DNA of 64,000 nt, taken from NCBI GenBank assembly GCA_963931865.1, contig OZ007513.1, forward strand, positions 5,631,837 to 5,695,836. Reading direction: 5' to 3'. The position numbers and the translations under genes were made by a program. This DNA comes from Axinella damicornis. Its lineage: Eukaryota > Porifera > Demospongiae > Axinellida > Axinellidae. Positions 11,641-23,128 of the stretch are shown here, piece after piece. Under the pieces are notes generated by a model, which worked only from the letters and a program-made list of their open reading frames with translations, was not told the DNA's origin and did not search any database. The stretch's first letter is position 1. Every line of letters starts with the position of its first letter.

Positions 11641-12208
11641 TTATCATTCAGGACTTGTCCTAGCTCAACAAGTGAGTATGCATTACATGTGTGTACAAAC
11701 TCACTGACAGTGCACGGGTGCTCAGCTCATATAGCCCAGTTTACACCAGTTCAGGATCTAGATTAAACGGAACCGGATCCATGTACATGTGTAAACGCTC
11801 TAATCCGGATTGGAAACCGGTTTACGTAACCCACATCTCCATTTTAGCTCCCCCTTCTCCGTCTTCCTCTCCCCCTCCCTCAACCATCCCATTTTCCTCC
11901 CTTTGCACACTCTGCACTAACGCGTAAAGCCTGGAGGGGTTTGCAAGGGGCACAGCCCCCAGCACAGTCCATTTGGATTTTTAACAAGTCTGGTCCAAGT
12001 TTAGGGAGGATCCTTGGTGAGAATCAGGCTGACCTCCACCTTTGACCTCCAATCGCTGGGCTTGTTGGGTGGTCATGGCTATCATTGCCAGAGGGGGCTC
12101 TCCATGTGTGCTAGCCCCACCAAATCTGACCCCCGAGGAGTGAATGGTGTTGGAGAAGGTGGTGTGTGCTGAATGCATGAAAACGTGTTCTTTTGGGGGA
12201 AGAAATCA

Positions 12209-12849
12209 AGGACGTGACTAAAACACGGAACGGAACGGAAAACGGACCAGAAAACGGACCGAGTTTTTTTTATGCCCGGGCGCCCTAGACACCGTATATT
12301 TGATCGTGCAGTGAACCAAAGTTTAGTAGCACAGGTCCGCAGTCCAGCAGACAGTCACCAGCACCCAAGTCCACAGTCACAGTGGTCACGGGGTTATCCG
12401 TGGTATCGCTCTGAACATCGCCGAGCCGGCCGAGCGCCAGCCTCCCGGGTCTGGCTTCACCGCCAGACTTGACTGCCCTCCTGTAGATCGCCTACATGAG
12501 CGCTTAAGTAGCGTTGGTGCATTGCTCCTATGCACTGAAGTAGTTCATAGATTCGTGACAGGCAGGTTGGCATGGTAGATCGTGGTTTAATTGTAGCTAC
12601 TGATCGACCAGTGATGTCGACCTGAGCTGTGTACCAGACTTGAGCTGCGAGGCGCTGGTCACCGTTCATCCATGGCTGCGCGGAGGCACTGGTGGTCGTC
12701 CGCTGGGCTGCAGACTGGCTGTACTAAGCTAAAATGTAGTTTTACTGTGCGATGGAGTAGACGCCGTGTCTAGCGCATGTAAACCCAGTCCGTTTTCTGG
12801 TCCGTTTCCGGTCCGTTTTCCAGTCCGTTCCGTGTTTTAGTCACGTCCT
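12209..12849. mobile_element. 641-bp TIR element (MITE) with GAAATCA target duplication
   Basis: Left end AGGACGTGACTAAAACACGG and right end CCGTGTTTTAGTCACGTCCT are exact inverses. The inverted arms continue through several GGAACGGA/ACGGACC repeats to about 65 bp. GAAATCA flanks both sides (12202-12208 and 12850-12856), a 7-bp direct repeat. There is no transposase frame, so it would be a nonautonomous DNA transposon moved in trans. TSD length would suit hAT-like families (usually 8 bp), which is an inference. Confidence 0.85.
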
Positions 12850-12856
12850 GAAATCA

Positions 12857-13305
12857 AACAGATAACACAGAATTCTTTCATTTCAGGAGGAGCTCCTGCC
12901 AGTAGTGATACTGGATATGGAACTAATAAACAATCAACTAGTGTTATTTACCAATAGAAATTTAGAATACGTTGATTGCAGTTACTGTATTATTCAACAT
13001 CAATATAATACAAATGTAGCTTGTGCCAGTCCTTTTTCAACCCCCTGAAAAGGCCCGAACCTTTTTCACAAGGTCTATGTATGATACAGAATGACGTTTA
13101 ACCTTGTACATGCACCCTGTAAGACTCATGAATTTGTTTGTTGTGTTGTTGCTGGTTCTCATTCACCCAAACCAAGGAGAGAAAGTTAAATTGAGCTAGT
13201 GCTCCCAGCAAAGAGAGTACAATTTGGTTTCTTAGACATCATCTATGTTCAAAATAAGTTGATAGAAATGTGCCATCACCTTTTGTGACTAATCACAAGA
13301 AAAAA
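12857..13305. other. Intergenic, nothing recognised
   Basis: AT-richer DNA without coding or repeat signal that I can support. Confidence 0.4.
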
Positions 13306-13929
13306 CTAGAGGTGTTCATAGAACACATACTATGTCCCTGTTTTCTGGTATTTTATGCCAGGATGCATGCAGTGCAGCTACAATCGACGTGACATCTCTG
13401 CCGAGGCGGCTATCGCGTATACTGTTTTCATGTATGGCCATATCCAAGGTGTGGGAGTGACCGCTTACCGTATATATAAATATTGTGAAGCTGGAGAGGT
13501 GGGGCAAAATGTTACGAATAATAGGAAATAGCTGGAAAAACAGCCGAAACAATAGCCACGATGTCTGTGAAGTACATAGATCGTGAGAAAACAGTTTCCT
13601 AGCGGTCATCTCGAAGCATGAAGTTTCCAAATGCACTGCGTGTCTTGTTCTTGATGGGACTCTGAGGTCACGAAGAGGTGGAGCCAATGTTATGAATAGT
13701 TATGAAAAGTAGGAAATAGCCGCAATACAGCGAAACGGAGCGCCTTGACTTCAGTCAGGTACACATAGAGCAGTTTTTTGCTATTTGCTATTGTTTGACT
13801 CCATTTGGATGTTTTTTGAGGGTCTATGTGGCGAGATTTCAATATTTTGCGGGCGACAGACGACTGACAGACAGACGGACAAAACCGATTGCTTAACCCC
13901 GCTTCGCGCATGCGCGCGTGGGGTAATAA
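13306..13929 (-). mobile_element. Helitron-like nonautonomous element, copy 1
   Basis: Read on the minus strand it begins TTATTACCCC and ends with a hairpin (GTGTTC-TAT-GAACAC) followed by CTCTAG and then T in the host. The inverted copy at 27461-28080 and the more diverged copy at 55173-55801 share both ends and internal CAGACAGAC and GCTATTTGCTATTGTTTGAC blocks. A 3' hairpin plus CTRR is the Helitron hallmark. The 5' TC expected of classical Helitrons is not clear, so the class is tentative. Confidence 0.6.
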
Positions 13930-15159
13930 TGACATACGTACCAACAGAACTGTGGCTCCACATGTCAACTGACTGAAACTTTAGGGACGGCATTCCCCTA
14001 ACCCTGAGATCTGAAACTTGATGCACATGTAGTGACCCATGTGGAGCAGGTTTTAAGCCCCTCTTGAATCCTTAATTCAGTTGTCCTAAGAGAGCAGAGG
14101 TATTAGAGCAGTTCCGGAGGGGCCTGTACTTTAGGGACAGCTTTCACACAGTCCTAGTAGTTATATTATGTAAGAGCTGATTTTTTTTTATGTCATGCTT
14201 ATGTTATAGTATGTCTGGCCCAAGTTTGAAATACTAACACTTACAGGTCCTGAGATGTTGCCCCTTTAGGTTCAAATATCTGACCTTTGACCCCTGCTTT
14301 TTTTAAAACAAAAATCCAGTCCGAATGGGTTCTCAGGCGGTTTTATGGTGCTTTGAGTGGTTGTAAGTTCCAAATCAAAATTTCTGAAAATGTACTCTCT
14401 TTTCTGGGAGCACTGTATTATATAATAAAATATTATATTGCAGGTCTATATTATAGGCTCCCCCAACATGGAGTGAGGCATTGTGCTGCTGTGAAATTTA
14501 AGTCATTGACCACCTCCCTCCATCCCTCTATTTCTCGCTTCCTCCCTCTCTCCTCAGAGACATCAAGGCATGCACTGCAACAGTTGGGAAAGCCCTCAAC
14601 GATTAAGTGAGTGAAGTATGTAGTGCTCAAAGGTTACCATGGCAACTCAGACCATGGCCAGGGAAGCTACGTATTAATTTTGTATTTACTGTGGCCACAA
14701 TGCCCAAGGCTTTGTGCCTTTACCGCATCTGTGCATCAGAAGCTGTGACATCGTAAAGACACCACACAAGTACAGTAAGGTAGTTCCTTCCATTTTCAGT
14801 CATCAAGAAGGGTTATCATAGCATTTTGCAGCTCCTCTGTCATGGACTGTTTTCTGGTATTTTATCTTTTGCAGCATCGTGCATGTGCATGGACAAGTAC
14901 CCTGTATTAGTTTTTCCCGGGCATACATGCGAAACTCTGTCAGGCCATGGCCTGAGTGCCCTGCAGTGGACTAATGGTCCACGTTCGTGTGCAGACTTTC
15001 TCCCTGCCAGCACACTGCTTGTATTGTGTAGTTTGGACAAGTGACCTTAGAGCACACATGTAAAGTGGTTTGCTTCCGAAGATTTTTACCAAATTTGCTC
15101 ACTCTCTTTCCTGGCAGTGAAACTGACACTCCTGTGGTCTGAAACTGTGGTTGCAGCTG
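13930..15159. other. Intergenic, little recognised
   Basis: A pyrimidine tract and CTCAG acceptor at about 14520-14553 precede a short open segment ending near a GTGAGTG donor (14608). It could be a small exon of an unseen gene but has no recognisable product. Otherwise nothing. Confidence 0.3.
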
Positions 15160-15289
15160 GGAGTTCTTGGATGCAGATGAGTACTGTCGCAGTGAATACA
15201 ATTAATGGTCTCAGTTCAGTTACTGGTGGAGCTTGCTAAGTGGTTCACTTACTTTGAGTACAGTGTACATAATTAAATTTTATCCTCTC

Positions 15290-15358
15290 TAGCCTCATTC
15301 CCAGGCCTTGTACTGCAAGCGATCAAAAACTGGAGGTGTAGGCCTGGGAATGAGGCTA
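15290..15358. mobile_element. 69-bp hairpin MITE, TAGCCTCATT ends, 8-bp TSD
   Basis: The element starts TAGCCTCATTCCCAGGCC and ends GGCCTGGGAATGAGGCTA; the arms fold into a hairpin. ATCCTCTC flanks both sides (15282-15289 and 15359-15366). The copy in duplication B at 23259-23330 is the same insertion. Confidence 0.85.
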
Positions 15359-16531
15359 ATCCTCTCAAGGTCACTATTTTTTGACGGGTACAAATTTGGG
15401 GATATTTATATGGAGAGACTGCATCAAGTACATTCTCACATGGCAGAAGCGTTGCGTAATTACAACTGATCTGCGAGAATGCTTCGTAATCCATGAAACT
15501 GAAGGTGTCTATGCCTTCCGATTGTCATTCCCACAGAGTGTAAGTTGCCTTTCAGGGGCAGGGTTCCATTGGAGTTGGTGCAGTGGGCATAGTTCACAGA
15601 TTTGCAAGTCTTACTGGGAAGGCCCCCACTTTTATTTAACGGCCGGACACCTTGGATAAAAATAGTTTACCCTCACCTTCAAGCCTGTTCTCACATTTGT
15701 GAAGGAAGTTAACGTTGTAGATGCAAGTTGGTTGAATGTGTACCATCCAACATCGTGACAGAGATATTAGGCTTCACCATGGCAGTGATACATAACGATA
15801 ACCATGGATGTACTGATGTGCTATCAACTCTGAGGGAAAGATTTACCCTTCTATTGTCCCCAACAGTAAAGTAATCAGCCACAAGGTTGTTGGTGACGTC
15901 GACTATGCATGCAGTGTGCTGAACACTCACCAACTGAGAGCCCCTCTAGCAGACCTTAATTACAGAATGTACATGATTAGGCAGAGGATATGTTGTGTAC
16001 TTAGAGTACACAACTCGAAGTTTTAATGTAAAGTTGTACTTATTGACTAGCTGGAAAATATGTGCCTGCATGAAGTTTCATTCCAAGTAAGTAATCTCAA
16101 ACTCTGGAAGTAGGAAGGTGGATATGCTTATACTTCAGCATCTGCGATGTCATCTACAATCTGGTAATAACGATGCAATTGTCCAGGCCTTGTCATTCTG
16201 TTTTCCATACCTGGAGGTGGAATGTGCAATCTTATTTAGTTGAGATGCTGGACATTCAGGCTGATTTCAAATAGTAAAGTGTACGGTCAGCAGGTGCATG
16301 TTTCTCATTGTATTTCTCTGATAAATAAATTGCCATGGTCCTCTCTGCATCAGCATTGCCATTTGAATCATTGCTGAACAGCATTACCATTTTGCCAATG
16401 GTCAAAATCATGTATGAATATAGCACCACAGCTTATAGAACTGGTGCATGGTATAGGGAAACACATAGTTTATTTGGAATGGTCTTATTCAAAGAATGTT
16501 GGGTTAACACGTTTAACTTCTTCATTCACAG

Positions 16532-16627
16532 GTTTGGACGTGTAGCTATTGCAGACTACCTGATTAGGAACATGGATCCAAAATGGACTGACAGGGATGG
16601 GTCAACTCTACTGCACTTGGCCTGTTG
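16532..16627 (+). CDS. Ankyrin-repeat exon (copy A)
   Basis: A 96-nt exon sits between a TTCATTCACAG acceptor and a GTAAGTG donor. It encodes FGRVAIADYLIRNMDPKWTD followed by RDGSTLLHLACW, the second helix of one ankyrin repeat plus the start of the next (the G-TLLHLAC signature). Exons of one repeat in this phase are usual in ankyrin genes. Ankyrin repeats bind partner proteins. No partner exon lies within 1.8 kb on either side. The partner copy at 24493 differs by Gly to Glu at residue 2. Likely one exon of a larger, perhaps dispersed gene. Confidence 0.65.
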
Positions 16628-18485
16628 GTAAGTGTTTTAATTGAACAAATTCAGTATTTTCAATTGCACATCCTCCATCCTCTTTGGCTTGTGCGAGTCC
16701 TCGCAATACACAGTCCATATAAAATGGGGTTGTTTCATGGGCCAGTGCGCAGTAAGGTGCGAAGTTCAGTTGCGAGGGATTGAGAAGATGGAAAGTGTCC
16801 TCTCGAGGAGGACGAATGTGTTAGCGAGGTTCTGCATCCCTTGCGCAGCTCGAAGATCCATGCATGCCGAGTTAATTCAATGTGGTGAACAGTTCTTAGC
16901 AGCAAGATATTCTCGAGGCATTTTACTCAGCAACTATTATTCTATTTGCCACCCTGGCAACCCATTGCCACACCCTCATATTACAACTTTGGGGAGTTGC
17001 TTAGCATTAACAATAATTACAAGCTACATGGAAGTACAGAGAGAATGGAATGATAGAGGCACATCATGGATTATGATATGCTAAGATTTCCAGCAATAAC
17101 GATTCAAGGTTGCCAGAGTGAGACCTGTAGTGGTTCTAACACGCCAGCTTAAGACACCCCCGAACTGTCAGCTACCAGGCTCTGCAGCTGGTGTACCCTA
17201 TTGTCTTTCACAGGTTATGTTAGTACAGTCCTGAGAAAAATATGAGAATTGACAGCAAAGGGCATGTAGTTTGGGGTGGACAGGCTTTCCGTGTAGAAGT
17301 CAATTACAACTAATTATGCCTTCAACAACAAAACTAGCAGCGACAGTACAAGCAAATTATACGTACAAAAACGCATTCTCCGTTGAAGTAAAAGCATACG
17401 ATGTACAATTCGATTAAATTTTTTGCCAATAAATTTCCTGCTTTATATCTCAGAAACTTTAACAGATATTACAAGTTGCATTTCAACATTAGAACATCAC
17501 ATGAAAGCCAAATTAACTCCTGGAACAGGAAAGTAAAATGCCTCAAGGTTTTCGGACCTATAGGCAATTAGACTCACTACTCAAGCACTTGCATCAAGTT
17601 ACTGATCTTGAGGCAGTTGGGAACCCACCCTATCTTAACTATGCTTGGCCATCTTCTTACAAAACCTTCCGACTGTACATGGGGCCTGTATATATTCTAC
17701 ATGAGGTGACGCCTACCAATTATGCTCACGTATGCAATTACTCTGTGCATACAGTGCTGCTAGCAAAGATTTGATTTGACATTCTTGCGTATAACTTCAA
17801 ACGGACATCATTTATGTTCAAAATAAGTTGGTAGAATGTACCGTAACCTTTTGGCTTGACCTGTTGAAGTGCTGAACCTTTCTGTGGTAAGTTCATGAAT
17901 GAAAATTGAAAAAGCCAGCTTGACTCACAGTTCCTGTGTTGGCAGTGGATTAGGTCAGGCAGACCCGGGACCACTGTTTGCTGTATTAGCTAGAACTAGC
18001 AGAGCTCTAGGCCATATTGTCACAACCATGAGCCTGAGGGTAATGAATTGCACCTGCTCAGCGACTAATCAGCGTGCAAGAATTTTAGTCAACAGCCTTA
18101 GTTCATTCGATTAGTCGACCAATCGTTCATGCCCTAATCCTAGCCCAGTAGAAGTTTCAAGCTGTGGCAATGCAAACGTACGGTGCTATAGATTTTGACA
18201 GAAGATCGAGTTACCCTTGTATAGCCCCCAGTGGTAACTAGCCACACGGTTGTGCACTTGTGATGCTCAATGTAATGTATACGTATTGAACACCAACCAT
18301 CCAAATGTTTTACACAGTGGTCATCTTCAGTGATATGAGGCTTTCATGTTGTGGTCATTCAGCGCATTCAACACTATTGTGTACCTACGTATGATCTGCA
18401 CATGCCGTGAATCACCAGCCACAAACACAGTGTATCATCTGCATATGTGTGTATTCACTGGAGTTGTTCTGTTCTTCTCATGCAG

Positions 18486-18587
18486 GTATGGACACCTTCG
18501 TATTGCACAGTATATTGTGCAACAAGATGCTTCCACCACACAATTGAAGAACAACTTGGGTAGTACACCACTGCACTAGGCTTGCGA
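18486..18587 (+). pseudogene. Ankyrin-repeat exon with in-frame stop
   Basis: After a CTCATGCAG acceptor the exon encodes YGHLRIAQYIVQQDAS, TTQLKNNLGSTPLH, then TAG (18577-18579) where the repeat consensus has Leu (LHLAC), then AC before a GTAAGTT donor. It lies 1.9 kb downstream of copy A in the same orientation and follows it in ankyrin phase, so both may once have belonged to one gene. The nonsense codon in the most conserved motif suggests a pseudogene, unless it is a sequence error. Confidence 0.65.
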
Positions 18588-21500
18588 GTAAGTTCCTCCT
18601 CCTAGTGTTGTGGGTTACAACTGTAACCACTCAACAGGAAACATATTTTTATGTTTCCATGGCAACAATGTACCATGACATTCACTTATTAATTCCCAAT
18701 TTAAGTGACTCTGGCTCCCTACAGCTTTCATATCGCAGCCAGAAATGCAAGTTTGTTACATGATCCCTTTTCTTGCATGGTCACCAATATTAGTAATCGG
18801 GCTAACAACTGTAATTACTGCTCCTACAATTGAGACAGGGACTTGTGCCTATTTTTGGAATGAGTTGCACAACACTCATGGATTGATTGTATGTAGCAGT
18901 TAAATTGTGGCCATTTCATATTCTATCCAAGTAGCTGGCTCTACACAAGTCTTGAGTTGACCGTCGCTGGTCTGTATGTTTTGAAGATGATGAATTGCGT
19001 CTCTCACACTGTCACGTTGCTTCTCGGGCTCTATAGAGGAGCTATCAGTACTCACAAGGCAGTTTCATGTTTCTGATAAAATGCTTATGTGTGTGATCTT
19101 TCTATCATATAGTGACTTACGTAAGAACAGCCAAAGCAAGGTCATTTACATGTAGGTCTCAGGATTATGAATTATGGACAAGAGGAGTGCTTGCGTCCCC
19201 AGGCCTTCTCACCCCAGCATATGTCGCTTGCAGTACTAACGCGGGGAATGGTCTGGTGAAACCTTTCTCTTGTAGTGTCGTACATGGACGTTGGGTGGAC
19301 GGGAATGGCACATTCCAGGTTAAACCACAAGGTCGTGGCTAGCACTGGGTCCAAGGTCAAATGTCACTAGTCTCTCCCACCTCCTAAGCATCCACTTTGT
19401 TAGTCACCCTGTACCAAGTGAATATGAATGTCTCACGTCACTAGTGTAGTCTCCCTGAACACCTCACCTCCGTTAGTTACACACACCTGATTGCATTCCA
19501 GCCTATTGTGTGGCACCACTAAGGTACCTGATTGGTGGTCTATGACTTTATAACAAGAGGGATGTCATGAAGACACTCAGTGCAACCCTTAGTAGCACCC
19601 AGCTCACTATGCTTGAGATACGTACGTATGCTACAGCCTAGGGCACTTGGGGGTTCTAAATCGCATAGATTGTATGCATTAGACAGCTAACCGTCGTTAC
19701 AGTATATAAATTCTGGAGTGGAAACCACACTTGTCGGTATCCGGTGCAACTCGCTGGTTGGGCAAGCTGACCCTTTAGAATCTCTGCACAGGTCTCACCT
19801 TTTGGATACATAGGCATGCAGACTCATGATTGCATCCACCAGCTCGTACTCACAGCTAGCCTCATTCAAAGGCCGCTTTTATAGGCAGCTACATGTAGCT
19901 TGTGGCTCTTTCCTACTAGTGACAGTAATTTCTAAGCGAGCAAAGGTGTCCAAATGGAGGACAAAAGATTATTATGGCATACCACTTCACTGCCATGGTG
20001 AGTTTCGGCACGTGTGTAAGTGTCAGTGGAACAGCAAATACGACAGTGTAGTCAGGATCTTCCTGGGTCTTTCCTGAGTGCTGTAACTGTCAACACATGA
20101 AGCGAGCATGGTGGGGAGACAATGGCATTCATGTGTCCACCATGCGCAATTGTTATGCAAACAATAGCCTGGGTTCGAGGCTAGGTCAGTGTATGACTGA
20201 GATGAAATGGCATATTGAGATTGTTCATACTTCATGCTGTTAGGTTTGCTTATGGAAGTGTTCGAAATGATGTAGTGTGGTACTGACCACTCCCCTAATA
20301 GTAGGTGAGGTATTGCTATATGTGGTAGCAACCACACCATTTCCTCCCTCTCACACCTAGTCCAATTATCTCTGAGGTTAGCTAGCTTGCTTGAAGATGA
20401 CAGTCCACAATCCCACTCCATGTAAGGCATGATTGAATAGAGGGCTACTATTGCTTAGACAGAGTGCCCTGTGTCTTATGGTTTGAGATTTCAGCTCATC
20501 CGTGAGCGGAGGGAGAGATTGCCTCATCCCAGTCCAGTAGAAGTATCCTGTCTGGCAATGCAAAGCTATGGTGGTATACACTTTGACAGAAGATCGAGTT
20601 ACCCTTGTATAGCCCGCCAGCAGGGGCGTATCTACTGCAGGGCTAGCAGGGCACAGGACCTGCCTGACGTTCAAAATACCCACTCTGCCACAGTGCCAGT
20701 AGTAGTAAAATTGCCAAGTCTGTCCTGAGACCTCAGCAGCTGTCGATGTGGCAAGCAACCACGTGGAGTCATGGCTGAGTCATACTTCCCCGAGCAGCAC
20801 TTGATGGCATTGACTCCATTGAGGCACACTGGCTAAGTTTGGCTGTAAGTTCCATCCCAAGATTGCACCAGAAACGATCTCAGGTGGTGTCAAATTTGAA
20901 ATTTTCCTGAGGGGCTTGCCCCCCCCAACCCCTCATTACTGCCACAATTCACTGCACCTACATAAATTGGTACGGTCAGTATATGGCCAGTGGTAAACTA
21001 CTCCCCAGGCCCCACCCCCTTGGGAACCTGCTAACTTGCTTGGCCTGGATACACCACTGCCCACCAGTGGTAACTAACCACACGGTTGTGCACTTGTGAT
21101 ACTCATGTACTGTATGTACTGAACACAAACCAAATCCAACACTAAACGTTTTGACCAACTATGTAGTGGTCATCTTTAGTGGTATATGAGGCTTTTGACT
21201 GAGGAAGATATGCTCATTCAGCACATTCAACACTTTACAACAGCTCTTTATACAGTGCTGAATGGGTGGGCGGATATTACATGCCGAATTAGTCTGAATA
21301 CGTATCTAGCGCCCATCCCCCTGTTCAGCAGCGTTCTAATGTCCCCAAACCTTGGGTGCTTAATACATACTCTACTCTACTGTATACAGTATCGTTGGAT
21401 GCCTACTCTAGCATGAGTGCTTACATGTACATGTATGATATTCATAGGGAGCTTGTTTTCTGTTGGTGCCTCAATACTGTGCTTGTTTTGTATGGGTGCT

Positions 21501-23128
21501 TGTTACCCTGATTGCATTCCAGCCTGTTGAGTGGCAGTACTAAGGGTACTTCAATTACCTCATTCATTGGTTGTCTGTGTATAGGTTAGACACCTCATCA
21601 AGTCGAATCTAGGTGGTTTAATGTTATGAGCTTCCTCACTATGCTTGAGATGGTACAGCCTAGGGCCCTTGGGGTTGTAAATTGATTTGACTTCTTATAC
21701 ACTGTAAAAATCAAACCGCACTCCTGGTAGCCGGTCTACTGTCGCTTCTTGGCTCTCTCTGGCAGTACAACAAGCACTTTGCTTTCACTTATGGTAACAG
21801 TGCACACTCTACACTGAACAGCAGAGAAGAGGTTTGTCGTCATAGGATTAGTGGTTGCCATGAACACCTTCACTGTGGCAAAACAGTGCATGCATACAGG
21901 AAGTTACTCCCACTTAATTGCCCTAATGACCTAGTCATTATCCCAGAACCTTATGGATGTTTCTTGCAAGATCAACAATAAGTAATTTGGTTGACAACTC
22001 TAATGATTGCATTTGAAGTTAGACGAGTTTAGACCCCGGAGGAAACCCATTCTCCAAACACTACGTACATGCTAATACTCTGACCAGGAGCTTATGAGCT
22101 GTAGAAGGCGGCAGAGGAGCCATATCACATGTAATGACATCGAAGTGTAAACTGTGCCGCCAGATTCAAACCTTAATTTGGAATATACTGAGTTGGCTGT
22201 ACGACCCTGTGACATCACGAAAGGTGAGCAGGAGCAGTTGAGCTGGCTTTTCACAAGCAAACAGCATCCCACCTCAAAATGACGAAGGCAAAAGAGCACG
22301 AGCCATGTCTCTAATCTCAGGCTTAGAGAGAAAGCAAAAGTGTGCAGAAAGCCCAGGAAGAATGTCAAGATGAGGAGACCCACTAGGGATATTGACCGTG
22401 ATGCTTTGGTATGTTTCTGCCATTTTGTAGCTATACAGAGTGATGTGAACGTGTCAAGGTGCATGCGTTGTACATAGTGATCTCAAGAGTACGGCACTCT
22501 CTATGTTTTGCTGAAACTGTCGTAAGCTCCTGCTCTGGATTACTGACTGTACTAACAAAGGTTTGGTCTGCATGTGGTTGTGGTTTAGCACCGTTCCCAG
22601 GCCTTCAACACCTCCAGTTTTTGATCGCTTCAGTATTCAAAAACGGAGTGAGGTGGCCTTGGGAATCTTCACACGTGTTCTGCAGCACGGCCTACGTCAC
22701 GGATTCTAGACCCAATGGCTGATTCACACCTATACAGCTACAGAGAAGCTGGAAAACCACAACAAGTTCCAAAGTAGAGGCAGGTCCTACTTGTAAAACA
22801 TATCCAGGTTGGAAGCAAAACCACTGAAGGATAGCTATGATACAAGTGAGAAGATTGTGTCATAGCTGGGCATTTTCACATTTGTCGCTCGACAGCCCTT
22901 TAGAGTCATGGCTTCTAGCCTGGGTACGGTTCATATGCTCAGTGCAGCTCTTTATTGGCAATTGTCCCATCTTCATAGCTAGCACAGAAGGCAAGATTGG
23001 TCCTATACATGACTTTGACTGTTAACTGTTGAGATGAGGCGTGACTACATATGATGTTCATGCCGTTGATCATGGGTCTGGGAACGAGGATACGTAGTTA
23101 TGGTTTGTGTGTACCCATTTAGACAAGA
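18588..23128. other. Non-coding DNA with repeat remnants
   Basis: Hairpin-MITE remnants occur at about 19197-19250 (CCAGGCCTTCTCACCCCAGC) and 22589-22672. A partial copy of the GGTAGCCGG...CACGGTGAGTTTCGGCA repeat spans about 19735-20100. ACAGAAGATCGAGTTACCCTTGT recurs at 18196 and 20584, and ACACGGTTGTGCACTTGTGATACTCA-type sequence recurs at 18243 and 21079, indicating an older internal duplication (18130-18330 versus 20530-21200). No convincing gene. Confidence 0.5.

Larger units (their letters stand above)
15160..17914. repeat. 2.75-kb segmental duplication, copy A (partner 23129-25871)
   Basis: Runs from GGAGTTCTTGGATGCAG to GAAAATTGAAAAAG. The partner lies about 7.96 kb downstream in the same orientation and differs by a few substitutions and small indels, such as a 13-bp difference near 15562 and a 4-bp difference near 16861. 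It contains a hairpin MITE and one ankyrin exon, so the duplication is later than both. Confidence 0.95.
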
